A stretch of 64,000 nt of DNA from Nephrocerus scutellatus (taxonomy: Eukaryota > Arthropoda > Insecta > Diptera > Pipunculidae): the NCBI GenBank assembly GCA_947095585.1, contig OX352765.1, positions 56,942,920-57,006,919 on the forward strand. Direction: 5' to 3'. This document shows positions 1 to 10,145 of this stretch, one piece after another. Under the pieces are notes generated by a model. That model was given only the letters and a program-made list of their open reading frames with translations. It did no database searches and had not been told where the DNA came from. How positions within the stretch are numbered: the stretch's first letter is position 1; the number at the start of each line of letters is the position of its first letter. The translations under genes were made by a program, and so were the position numbers.

Positions 1-489
1 GTCTCACTCACATGCAATAAGGGATTCATGTAAAATGTTACACTGTTATGAGACACTGTTTAAGAAGACATTACCATTCACGGAATTTCATTGTATCATC
101 GTAGATCGTACAACAATGAAAGGCAAAGAAAGGGCTGCCAACAGACTCCGCATTGTTTTACATCAACTCCGCATCAGCAACATCACGAAAAGGATACATT
201 CAGATAAAAATAATATTCTCTCCGCAACAACCATAACGATTATGAGTCGGTGATAAACTTGATGATATTGCTAGAGTTAGATGTGTATAGCTGGAATACA
301 GCATGCAGCAAATTAAGTGGCAATACAAATTATTCAGTGATTAGTGAAAGGGGCAATTAGGTAATTAGGAATATTTTGATTTAGAAAGAACTTTGAAATG
401 GACGAACAAAGAAAAGCTCATTTAAATATCCCTTCAATCTTAAAAGAGAGGAAGATTTACTTAAAAAGAATACTTTTTCTTAATTTTCT
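1..489. other. No recognisable gene
   Basis: I see no coding similarity or repeat family here. Short open frames (35-253, 398-631) have no recognisable motif. The region is AT-rich flank to the left of the first TE remnant. Confidence 0.5.
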
Positions 490-566
490 GAAGAAGCAGA
501 CAACAGCTCACCTTTTTGGGTACAAGCTGGATAAAGGTTGTTTTCCAAATTATCGGTCTCGGATCA
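490..566 (-). repeat. Short fragment of the jockey/CR1-like RT family
   Basis: The stretch around 500-560 aligns by eye with 3690-3770 of the larger element downstream: both carry a GGGTA..GCTGGA..A and GTTTTCCAA pattern. That segment encodes the W-K-x-A-x-V-x-P-I-x-K-K part of the RT on the minus strand. The fragment is too short and mutated to code. Confidence 0.4.
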
Positions 567-1660
567 TTTTCTCCAACGCCAGGTTGAAGAGAACAGTCTG
601 TCCCCTTGTCGGAGCCCATTATAGATGTTGAGGGGGCTTGATAGTGATCCGGATATTTTTACTTGGCTTATAACATTGGTCATGGTCAACCTACATAGTC
701 TTGTCAGTTTATTTTGAATGCCGAATTCACTCATGGCTTTATAAATTTCTGCTCTGGCTATGCTATCATAGCCGGCTTTAAAGTCTATAAAAAGATGGTG
801 TAGTGAGGATTGAAACTCTAGATATTTTTCCATCACCTGACTAAGACTGTAAATCTGATCAGGTTTTGAATTGCCTTGGTTGAAGCCACACTAGTATGGA
901 CCAATGATGACTTTAGCGTATGGGGCTATCCTGTCTTGAAGGATAGAGGAGAAAATCTTATACGCGGTACTCAACAACGTTATACCACGATAATTGCTGC
1001 AGATTGTGATATCTCCATTCTGTACAGTATGTCTCTTTGACAGTCTTCTGATATTGCTTCTTCCTCCCATACTTGCATTATTAGTTCATGAATTACTTGG
1101 TGTATTGCGGGGGCTCCTGTTTTAATCAGCTCCACTGGATAACGTCAGATCCCGGGGCCTTATTATTTTTGAGCAAATTTATCGCTCTGCTTGTTGCCGG
1201 CAGCATAGTGTGGTCTTCGGTCATTGGTGGAGCCTCCAATTCCTCTGTTAGGTGGCCATTAAGCAACTCTCGGAAGTGCTCTTCCCATCGCTCTAAGATG
1301 CTAAGATCGGCGATCAGATGACCCTGTTTGTTTTGGCAGTAGGCTGCTTTCTTTCGCGATTGAACTGTTTTTCCATATCTTCTGAGCGCTTCGATATGCA
1401 ACATTCTTACGTTCAGTCGCTAGTTTACATTCGTCATCGAACCAGTCGTTTTGATCTCTACGACTACTTCCAAAGATAAAGTCAGCAGTACTAATGACAG
1501 TATTCATAGGGCGTGTTCATTTCTCTTCTACGCCTGGCATCTCAGCCCCAGGACTTAATCTTCCTGCATTTAGGGCGAGTCCTAACGCTTGACCTTAGCT
1601 GTTTCTGGTCTCTTCGTTGCGGGCGTTCGGGCAGCCGTGTTGACTCGAATCTGATTCGCG
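567..1660 (-). pseudogene. RTE-like non-LTR retrotransposon remnant (RT region)
   Basis: Read on the minus strand, 1507-1301 gives an N-D-W-F-D-D-E-C block. Next, 1404-1126 gives a 'RWEEHFRELLNG' linker followed by N-K-A-P-G-S-D. Then 836-564 gives the RT palm motif F-I-D-F-K-A-x-Y-D-S-I and G-L-R-Q-G-D. This order is that of the pre-RT and RT core of an APE-type non-LTR element; the RTE-like assignment is from memory of similar insect elements. Frames are broken between blocks (stops and frameshifts at about 840-1125) and the catalytic YADD segment is absent, so it is dead. A sister copy lies at 16102-17600 and smaller pieces at 13572 and 14626. Confidence 0.75.
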
Positions 1661-1803
1661 GATACTGTCTTCATAACATTCATTAATAATAATATTCGGT
1701 GCGATGTATATTTTTGCACATAAATGTAAGGGACCAACAATTTAAGGACTGATCCGAACGGTGAATTGAGAAGCTTTCCGTAACAAGTTATTACTCCTGT
1801 ACG

Positions 1804-1904
1804 TTTGTCAGACTTTCGCGAGAGGTGGGACACCGTGAAAAATACTTTTTAGTGTTACTGAGATTCCAGAGCCATTCTCTTATCCACTGAGCCACGGCGC
1901 CCAC
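1804..1904 (-). mobile_element. tRNA-derived SINE (diverged copy)
   Basis: On the minus strand the element begins GTGGGCGCCGTGGCTCAGTGG, an A-box-like start. It then carries a CTAAAAAGTATTTTTC block and a CACCTCTCGCGAA block. The same blocks in the same order are found at 23526-23647 and its two duplicates. This copy has lost about 17 bp around the B box, so only part of it remains. It sits at the end of the broken gypsy A minus copy. Confidence 0.6.
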
Positions 1905-2271
1905 ATTTTTTTAACATTTAACATTACCCCCCATTCGTCCCCAACAGATTGACACTCCTTCTAATGTTGTACCGTGTCAATCTGTCAATGTGAATAACTT
2001 TCATTTTACATCTGGGGCTTTGTTGAGTCCGATATACTACATGATTATTCCTCCTAATGATCTCGTAAGGGCCTACTTTGCTAAACTGACCTAGACGCTC
2101 CTAAATCCAAGGTAAACGTACATGGTTTCCTTTCTAACACACCACTAACAACCAAGCTGTTACTGTCCTTTCCAAGCTTATCAATGCTCACTGTGACCTT
2201 GGCGCTGTCTCCACTCTACATCAGCTGAAGCTGATTTCCTGGTCTGCACCTACGTTGCAAGCTGGCTGCTT
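1905..2271 (-). pseudogene. Gypsy A, minus-strand copy: protease fragment and 3' remnant
   Basis: The minus strand from 2271 aligns with the plus-strand copy from about 9306 onward (GCGCCAAGGTCACAGTGA is common to both). It includes the retropepsin region, here L-D-L-G-A-S-R-S instead of L-D-T-G-A-S-R-S, so the residue after the catalytic Asp is changed. A stop follows within a few codons. Beyond about 2040 the similarity to pol ends. A purine-rich GAATGGGGGG near 1930 on this strand could be the polypurine tract brought close by a large internal deletion. Confidence 0.6.
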
Positions 2272-3068
2272 TGTTTTTTTTTTTTTATATATAAATCGCG
2301 CACGCTTCAAGGGGTTCGCACCCTTATAATGCTCGGCTATATGCTTGGCACAGCGTGGGCGTTAAGGAAGAGGAGGAGAAAAGAGGAGATGTCTATGAGC
2401 TTGTGTTTTGAATGCCTGTGGATCATAGTGATGTGGGAAGACAGAGCTTGGCAGAGCATTCCACATACGAGTTGTACGGCTGAAGAACGAATCCCTGAAT
2501 TTAACTGTACGTCCGAAGATGGGCTTAAGGGTAAACTGATGAGCATTTAGAGCGCCACGAGTATTGCGGTTGAATTCAAGGAGAGGTGGCATGCAGCTGG
2601 CTATTTCTCTTGAGCACCGCTGGTAGAAGAAGCGATACAACAGTGACAAGCAAGAAACGTTCCTGCGGTGTTCAAGCGAATCAATCGATTTCGCTATATT
2701 TTCGTCACCGATTAGTTTTATCCCGCGGTTTTGTATTCTATCTAGCTGATGAAAAGTAGTCTTAGGCGCACCAGACCAGATATGGCAATTGTACTCAAGT
2801 TTTGGGCGAATAAAAGCCTTGTAAATGGTAGCCAGATCAGAGGAAGTGAATTATTTCTTGCACCGCGCTAGAAAACCTAAACATTTCGCAGCATTTTTAG
2901 CGACGGTAAATATGTGGTCATTCCAACGAAGCTTGTCGTTAACGCACATACCGAGAATTGCGAGATTTTCAGTTTCCTCGATGCAAGTGCCATTCATGGA
3001 TAATGGCATGGGGTTTAGGATTCGCTTGGACGACAGGAGACAGCATTGGGTTTTGGAAGCGTTAAATT

Positions 3069-4542
3069 CTACTCGATTGATTTCTCCCCATTGCTGTCAA
3101 GGTCAGAATTTAACGTGCTTAACATACGAAGTTGTTTGAGTTCCACATCAGAGGATGAGGGACGTTCCTCAAACTTATATGAGAAGCTGAGAGTGCTGTC
3201 GTCAGCAAAAGAGTGAATTGGATTAGAAGTCACAGATAAGAGATCATTAATAAAAATGAGAAAAAGTGTCGGGAACAAAACAGAGCCCTGGGGAACGCCA
3301 GCATTTATGTGGTGTATTTCAGATTTGAAACCGTCTAAAACAACTTGAATTGAGCGGTCCAAAAGGTAGCTTCTAATCCATTGAAGCAGTTAATCATCGA
3401 CACCATAAGCACGCATTTTTGACAAAAGAGCTTGATGCCAAACTCTGTCAAATGCCTTTGAAATATCGAGTGCAACAGCTTTGCTTTCTCCAAAATGATA
3501 CAAAGATCGGTTCCACTGTTCGGTGAGATAAACCTTAAAATCACCAGTAGAACGTTTCCCACGAAACCCATACTGCCGGTCACTAAGGATTTCGTTGGTT
3601 TCAAGATATTTCTTAAGCTGATAATTGATCAGCGTTTCCATGACCTTGGAAAGAATGGATGTAAGTGCTATGGGTCGGTACGAAGAAGGAGACGACGGTT
3701 CGCCTTTTTTGGGTATGGGCTGGACAAATGCTGTTTTCCAACTTCTCGGGAAGAGTCCAGAAGAATAGGATAGATGGAAAAGCTTACGCAATGGTAATGC
3801 CAGCTTGGAAGAACACCTCTTCAGAACTAATGGAGAAATACCATCTGGACCAGCGGATTTGTGTGTATTGAAATCATTTAAAACTCTAGCAACTGCACGA
3901 GTACGAAAAAATATTTGTCCCATAGAGTGTTCAATACTCTGAGGTGCAGGAGGCGGCAATGCACAATCTGGAAGCGTAGAGCTAGCTGCGAAATGCGCAG
4001 CAAACAGATTGGCCTTGTCCATAGAGCTGACCACTGGAATGTAATTATAAATGAGCGTTCGAATCGACGACGAAACTGAACTTTTGATTCTTTTCACGAA
4101 AGACCAAAAATGTTTACTACCTTTGGGACATTTTAGTATTTTTTTTTCTTAATTTTCGGTCGTAGGCGATTTTGACTCGCCGAAGATGGGCATTGCAATC
4201 ATTTCAGGCTCGTTGAAATTTTTTTCGGTTTTCCTCGGAAGGGTTTGCTTTGTAAAACCGAAAGCATACCTCTCTAATCCTAGAAGCCTCTTTACAGCTC
4301 AAGTCATACCATCCATCTTCCTTTGATTTGATAGATTTATTCCTAAAAGGGATAAACTTTCTCATACCAATAAGAATGATGTTTGTTATTGCATCAGCGG
4401 CGGCATCCACGTTGCTATCGCGAAACAATAGCGACCAGTTATAACTCCCAAAGAAGTTGTTAAGGCCGTCCCAATTGGCTTTCTCGTATTGCCATACTAT
4501 TTCTTTGGGAGTTTTTTCTCTAACTACGTGGTTTATTAACAA
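3069..4542 (-). pseudogene. Reverse transcriptase of the nested non-LTR element
   Basis: Block 4542-4204 is the linker between endonuclease and RT. Block 4097-3390 holds the fingers and palm: H-K-S-A-G-P-D-G-I, S-Y-R-P-I-A-L-T, Q-Y-G-F-R-G-K-R-S-T and A-V-A-L-D-I-S-K-A-F-D-R-V-W-H. Block 3362-3069 has N-A-G-V-P-Q-G-S-V-L and the catalytic F-A-D-D-S. All RT core motifs survive, but frame changes near 3390-3420 and 4100-4200 show decay. The length fits a complete RT domain. Confidence 0.75.
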
Positions 4543-4546
4543 GAAA

Positions 4547-5215
4547 TTAGCTGATACTATGGTCTGATGAGCCTAGGGGCGATAATACATTGACGGAGTA
4601 TTTATCAGGACGAGAGGTAAGGAACAAGTCAAGGGTGTTTGCGGAATGATTTGCAATATCAGGTATTCGTGTAGGCTCATTTACAAGCTGAGTAAGGTGA
4701 TTAAACTCAGCGAATAACTCAACACACCTTCCTTCGAGTGTTATCTGGCCAGAATGGCGAAGCCACCCAGAATTGTGTACATTGAAATCGCCCGCAATAA
4801 CGATTTCATTTTTACGATTTCCAATTCTTAAGATGGAATCAGACAGCGCATCAAACTCGCTCTGAGTTGAAACACTGTCTAAGCTTCTGTAAAGGAAACA
4901 GTAGTAGATTTTGCGCTCTTGTACCTTTACTTTGAGCCAAATGAAATTGATTTCCGGATTGGAACTTTGGCTAAATTGAGGCAAAAGCTGAAACGCAACA
5001 TCACTACGGACATAGATTGCAAGTCCGCGTCAAGGGAAAAATAATGGCACCAAGCTATACCCAAGTAGATTAAATTCCGATGCATCAGAATTATCAAATA
5101 CCTGAGTTTCACTCAGTGCCAGAATTTCTGGCCTGTGGACATGTACATGGTTAAACACAGCGAACGAATTCGTTCTCAGCCCACGTATGTTGCTGAGATC
5201 TACTCTGAATCTCGT
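4547..5215 (-). pseudogene. APE-type endonuclease of the nested non-LTR element
   Basis: From about 5215 the minus strand encodes N-I-R-G-L-R-T-N, then P-E-I-L-A-L-S-E-T-Q, a typical endonuclease N-terminus. The frame breaks near 5030. The next block, 4984-4547, contains G-D-F-N-V-H-N, T-L-D-L-F-L-T and S-D-H-S, the catalytic Asp/Asn and C-terminal Asp-His motifs of the exonuclease-endonuclease-phosphatase fold. At least one frameshift separates the two parts. The first roughly 20 codons of the frame upstream of 5215 belong to gypsy gag, so the open frame at 5275-5030 is an accidental fusion. Confidence 0.7.
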
Positions 5216-6783
5216 CTCATTCATCTGTGATGCGCCTATCTGCCGAAAATTTTCAGGCCACTTGATACGATTCACTGTCTGTACTGTAATTTGTACTGGT
5301 CTTAGGCCCTTGCAGTTGCAGATGAAATGTTCAGGTTTTTGACATCTAAAACATTTTGGACGAGAATAAGATGTTGTGTTTCAGACGTTCTGAAGGCTTC
5401 CAGTTTTTGTTTTTCGGATTTCCTCTTTAAAAAGGGCATTTTGTCCTTTGTTTCCATCTTGCACAACTTAACCAATTCAGTAGACAAACTGGCTCTAGCT
5501 GCTTCGTATTACAAATCCGATGCCAACACTTTATTCATTGATTTTCCTCTGGCTGTAGTCCTCAAACGAAGCTTCAACTCTTCATCTAGAATAGCATTGA
5601 TGAACGCATCCATTGCCAGTCCGTTCAAGATACCAGCCGGAACCCCACAATAGGCTTGTCGTGCTGGCTTAGTTATTCGCCGTTCTAATTCTTGAAGTCG
5701 TTCCCCTCGCTGTTGTTTCTTCAGCTAGAGCTGTATTTTGCTTAATTCCTGGGCCCGTCCATAATGCAAGTCAAACTCTTTCAAAATTCTTCCGGAACTC
5801 ATCTCGGCATTTGGAATCATCTGCAATACGTCTGCTGCCTTGCCCCTTAACGCCACGATTACATAATTTAGTTGTTCTTTAGCGCCCCATCCATTATGTT
5901 GTACAGCAGCTCCAAATTGGACTTCGAAATTTTAAAATGCTGTCTGACCATCGAAAACGCAGGAGGCTTCTTGATACTGGATGATTCTGGAATAACAGCA
6001 GTACTAGACTGCTTTGTTGAGTGTTTTCTCTGACGAATTGAGGACGACTGTCCAACCTAGTCTCAATCTACTTAATCCTGCCTTCCAGACCAGTCACTTT
6101 TCCTGTCATGTTTGTCTCGAGCGATTTTACTTCTTCTTGAAGTGTTGCTTGAATTTCAGTCATCTCACATCTTTACTTTTCCTGAATAAAATCCAGCTTT
6201 TAATTTTGCTGATCAAATTTGGAATTCAGTTCTTTGATTTGCCGAGAAATTCCTGCTTCAGTTCCTGGATTTGACGCTGCGTTCGTTAAATTTGCTTTTC
6301 AAACTTAATGGTCAGTTTGAAATTTAACTGCTGATTTTGTTGGTCCAATTCTTTCTTCAGCTTTTGGTGTTGCTGGTTCAACTTGAATTTGAAAATTAAA
6401 CTGTTGATTTTTCTTGTCGAACTTTTCGTTTAGTTTGGAGCTCAATTCTAGGTTCTTTTGTTTATTCTCCAGACTCTGCTGGTCATACTTGCCACTCATT
6501 TGTTTTATTTCTTGATTCCGTTGCTGCGATTGTTGCATTAAATCATTAAACATCGCTTCCATGTTTGGTGCTTCCATATCTTCCGAAGGAGCCGATTTGC
6601 GCTCTACTAACTCCATCAATTAATTGAAAACGCTTCACCAGCCTGCTGTTTTTCTGCTGTAACAACTTGTTGTAATCGAAGAAATAACTCTTACATATTT
6701 CCAGCGGCACTTAGGCCTCGCCTTCCAAGCTCTTATTTAAGCTCCTGTGAACTATACGATTTAACGTTCACTGCTCTTTCCAT
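5216..6783 (-). pseudogene. Gypsy A gag, minus-strand copy
   Basis: The minus strand from the ATG at 6783 reads close to the start of the plus-strand gag at 7920. It continues with Q-rich coiled-coil sequence (6619-6305) and a capsid-like region. The CCHC knuckle is C-F-R-C-Q-K-P-E-H-F-I-C-N-C near 5350-5300. Many stops and frameshifts break it. It keeps a capsid segment of roughly 250 bp (about 5640-5890) that the plus copy has lost. The nested non-LTR element cuts it at 5215. Confidence 0.7.
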
Positions 6784-6908
6784 TTTACTGTTTAACAATT
6801 TGTAAAATTTCAATTAATTTATTAGTTGTTTCACGACTTGCAAAATTTTACTGTTCACGAATTGCACGAATTCTGACACCAATTAATTTATCGTTCCATC
6901 ATTTGTAT

Positions 6909-6927
6909 TATACCACTTCCGACACTA
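6909..6927 (-). other. Primer-binding site, degenerate tRNA-Leu type
   Basis: On the minus strand, two bases after the LTR end, the sequence starts TAGTGTCGGAAGTGG. It matches the plus copy's site at 7741 with a few changes and has the same AT spacer. Confidence 0.55.
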
Positions 6928-6929
6928 AT

Positions 6930-7060
6930 TGTTACGAAGCTTAAGCTTTCGGGTTCGTAAAGGATTTTGCAAATAAAACACAACACAAGTTTATTAAATT
7001 ATAAATTACAACTTTATTAAAAAAAAAACAGTAAAAAAAAACAACCCACAAAAACTTGTT
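6930..7060 (-). mobile_element. Gypsy A LTR (partial), minus copy
   Basis: The minus strand ends ...TTCGTAACA at 6930. It matches the plus copy's LTR end at 7738, including the block TTGTGTTGTGTTTTAT and CCTTTACGAAC. Similarity fades beyond about 7060, so the LTR start cannot be placed. Confidence 0.55.
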
Positions 7061-7399
7061 CATGTAAATTCTCCAATAAACCAAAACGAAAAGTAGTTAG
7101 TAGCGCATATAATAGAATAGAAGAATCCTAAGATAAATCCCAATGTAAATACTGTATACTAAAAATAAGCACTTTCATGTTGCATACTTTTAGGCTATAA
7201 GACTATTAGATTATTTAAAATGTAACCGCCTGCAAGTTTGAATCATTGTGTACTGGTCAAACAAGTAGTCAAACCGGTTTGTGCGGTTTGCCCGGTTTTT
7301 GTAAACGAACATGATTGAACATGTAGTCTATTTTTAGAAGATGACTCATTACATATAAGTATCGTTAGTTGTAAATAAGGGAATAAGGCTACAATTTTC
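7061..7399. other. Spacer between head-to-head gypsy copies
   Basis: AT-rich sequence with no gene. It may hold decayed upstream parts of either LTR. Runs of A at 7019-7045 and a CCGGTTTGTGCGGTTTGCCCGG motif near 7276 are the only visible structure. Confidence 0.4.
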
Positions 7400-7738
7400 T
7401 GGATATTTCTGTCTGCAATATTGGAAGTTTCTGGAAGCTTATGATTGAGTACAAATAGAGGCGTTAGGCCGAAGTAAGATTATAAGTTGTTTGGAATTTA
7501 ACCAGTGCAGTTGTAAAAGTTCTTGTAAAGTAATAAGGGTATAACCTAAGAGAATTATTGTCAAGTACTAGTATTATAAGTGTTTTTGTGTGCATCTTAA
7601 AGTAATGACCAATATAAATTGTGAACTTGTGTTAATTTTAATGTTGTTAATTAAAGTTGTTATTTGTAAATCAATTAACTTGTGTTGTGTTTTATATGAA
7701 AAATCCTTTACGAACTCGAAAGCCTGAATTTCGTAACA
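7400..7738 (+). mobile_element. Gypsy A LTR, plus copy
   Basis: The sequence ends in ...TTTCGTAACA, directly followed by AT and a primer site. It shares blocks with the inverted LTR at 11846-12070: GGAAGTTTCT..GAA, GAGTA.AAATAG, AAAAGTTCTTG and AAGTGTTTTTGTGT. A GAGTACAAATAG stretch near 7448 is the degraded TATA region (the other copy has GAGTATAAATAG). The left boundary is uncertain. Confidence 0.55.
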
Positions 7739-7740
7739 AT

Positions 7741-7759
7741 TGGTGTCAGAAGTGGGATT
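7741..7759 (+). other. Primer-binding site, tRNA-Leu
   Basis: TGGTGTCAGAAGTGGGATT starts two bases after the LTR end. As I recall it, this is the exact complement of the 3' end of eukaryotic tRNA-Leu(CAA) plus CCA. It would prime minus-strand DNA synthesis. Confidence 0.75.
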
Positions 7760-7919
7760 TTGCAAATCGTGTAAATTGAGAGACAATAAAATTTTGCAAA
7801 TTGTGAGAAAGTAAATTTTGCAAATCGTTGAACAATAAATTAATTGGTGGTTTTACTAATTTTGAGACAGTAGATAAATTAAGTGAAATTTTAGAAACCG
7901 ATAAACAGTAAATAATAAA

Positions 7920-9326
7920 ATGGAAAGTGCAGTGAACATTAAAGCGTATAGTTCCCAGGAGCTTAAAGAAGAGCTTGGAAGGCGTTTACAACAAGTCGTC
8001 AAATGGGAAAAGCAGCAAGCTGGTGAAGTGTTTTCAATTGAGTCGGAGTTAGTGGAGCGAAAAACGGCTACTTTGGAAGAAAAGGGTGGTGTGCCAAACA
8101 TGGAAGCGATGTTGCAAGTCCTAATGCAACAAATAAATAGCAAGTTTGACCAGCAGAGAGAACAAATGCAGCGGCAAAATGAACAAAGTGAAGAGTTAAG
8201 AAAAGATTTGAATTCTCAAATGCATCGGCAAAGTGAACAATCGCAGCAACAGAGTCAGGAGAACAAAAAGATGAATTTAGAATTAAGTTCCAAATTAAAC
8301 GAGAAGTTGGAACAGCAAAGTCAAGGTCTAAAGAAAGATTTTAACTTTCAAATAAGTAACAAGTTGGACCAGCATAGCGAAAAACTAAAGAAAGAATTGG
8401 AGCAGCAAAATCAGCAGTTAAATTCCAAATTGACCGTTAAGTTTGAACAGCAAATTCAACAATCGCAGAAACAAAGCCAAGAACTGAAACAGGAATTGAA
8501 CTCCAAATTTGATCAGCAAAATCAGAAGCTGGAAGCACTTAAAGGTGAAATAAATGAAGTTCAAGCAACATTTCAAGAGGAAGTGAAATTGCTCGAAACG
8601 AACATCTCAGGAAAAGTTAGTGGTCTGAAAGGCAAAATTAAGGAAATTGAGACCCGGCTGGAAAACCTTACCCAATTTGTCAGAGAGAACACTCAACAAA
8701 GCCGTACAAGAGTAATTCCAGTATTCTCAAGTAACCAGAAAGGAATTTTGAAGCTACCTGTGTTCGATGGCAAGCGCTTTTGAAAATTTCAAAATCCAGT
8801 TTGCAGCTGCTGTACAACATAATGGATGGGGTGCTGAAGAGCAACTAAATTCTCCTATTGTGGGGGTTCCGGCTGGTATCTTTGACGGATTGGCAGCTGA
8901 TGCGTTCATCAATGCTATTCGAGATGAACAGTTGAAGCTTCATTTAAGGACTACAGCCAGAGGAAAATCAATGAATGAAGTATTGGCATCGGCTTTCGAA
9001 TACGAAGCAGCTAGAGCCAGTTTGTCTACTGAATTGGTTAGATTGCGCAAGCTGGAAACGGAGGACATCACGCAAATAAAGGCAATAGTTAAAGAGGAAA
9101 TCCGTAAATCAAAACTGGAAGCCCTCAAAACGACGGAAACCCAACATCTAGTTCCCGTCCAAAATGTTTTATATGTCAGAAGCCTGGACATTTTATCCGT
9201 GACTGCAAGGAACCAAGGCCAGTTCAAACTACAGTACAGCCCGTGAATCGTATTAAGAGGCATGAACATTTACGCCAGATAGGCACATCACAGATAAATG
9301 AGGTGCAGCAGCCAGCTCAATCGTAG
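7920..9326 (+). pseudogene. Gypsy A gag, frameshifted and internally deleted
   Basis: The start at 7920 follows the leader and opens a 287-residue frame. About residues 70-250 are heptad-like and Q/K/E-rich with repeated S-x-K-x-x-Q-Q units, predicting a long coiled coil. After L-P-V-F-D-G-K the frame shifts at about 8767-8783, and 8767-9246 carries the capsid-like S-A-F-E-N-F-K-I-Q-F segment. About 250 bp of capsid present in the minus copy is missing around 8850-8870. A further shift puts the intact CCHC knuckle (C-F-I-C-Q-K-P-G-H-F-I-R-D-C, about 9140-9185) in another frame, which ends at the TAG at 9324. It is clearly a gag, and not translatable as one protein. Confidence 0.8.
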
Positions 9327-9349
9327 CTGCAGACCAGGAAAACTAAGTT

Positions 9350-10118
9350 ACACCAGCTTTACGGGGCGTAAGCTGGTGATAAGGGGAGAGAGCGCCAAGG
9401 TCACAGTGAACATTGCCAAACTTGGAAAGGACAGCAACAGCTTGGCTCTTAGTGGTGTGTTAGAAGGAAAACCATGTACGTTTACATTGGATACAGGAGC
9501 TTCCAGATCAGTTGTAAATTCCAAAGTGGTGTCCAAATGTCAAGTGGAAAAAGTATTTCGTTATAATTTGAGGACAGCGACAGGAATTAAAGGAGAGTGC
9601 TCCTGTAGTGTATGTTTGGAGGAATACAGTTTTCTCATCGGTTTATTGTTGTCAGCATTACAGATGAATGCATATTTGGCTTGGATTTCATGACAGAGCA
9701 AGAGATGTCCCTTTATCTAAAGAACCACGTGTTAATATTGCGTAATGTGGAAGTACCTCTTCAAATAAATGACAACCAGATTGGTGGGCTAAGAGTCATT
9801 ACTAAAGAAAAAGTGGAGATACCACCGATGTGCGAGAAAATCATTTATGACAAGGTGAACGGTGATCTTGGGGACAGTACAGTAGGAATAGTGGAGCCAA
9901 CCAATTTCAATAAGAACGGATTGCTATGCGGAAGAACTTTAGTGAAACTCCAGCCCAAGATACCAGTGAGAATAATGAACGTTAGCCCTTCACCGAAGGT
10001 AATAAGTGAAGGAACAGTCATTGGTAAGACTCAGGGAGTAAGGCTGCATCCAGCCTGTAAAAGTAAAGAATACGCCACTGGATCTGGAAAGAAAGCAGAT
10101 AATTTGTTCGCTATGTAA
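9350..10118 (+). pseudogene. Gypsy A protease and linker to RT
   Basis: A retropepsin active site, F-T-L-D-T-G-A-S-R-S-V-V, is at about 9481-9516. It is followed by a frameshift near 9612-9690. The second frame (9612-10118) holds the C-terminal protease motif C-I-F-G-L-D-F-M and a linker leading to RT. The protease would cleave Gag-Pol. A stop at 10118 separates it from RT. Confidence 0.75.
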
Positions 10119-10145
10119 ACATCTTCTAGCAGAAAAGCAGAAAAG

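Larger units (their letters stand above)
2272..5215 (-). mobile_element. Jockey/CR1-like non-LTR retrotransposon, 5'-truncated, nested in gypsy A
   Basis: A minus-strand element runs from an endonuclease start at 5215 to a poly(A) tail, seen as a T-run at about 2274-2286. Domain order is endonuclease, RT, then a C-terminal R-D-S-F-F-S-R-T-x-R-M-W-N-A-L-P block (about 2400-2650). Both flanks are gypsy A sequence: 5216 onward matches the gag/NC end and 2271 downward matches the protease leader. It therefore inserted between those two gypsy segments. No clear target duplication was found. The family name is from recollection of the RT and endonuclease pattern. The 3' end recurs at 33833-34060. 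Confidence 0.75.

Noticed and set aside
5030..5275. 81-codon minus-strand frame as one protein
   Set aside because: Its first roughly 20 residues are gypsy gag and the rest is the endonuclease of the nested non-LTR element, so it is an accidental fusion at an insertion point.
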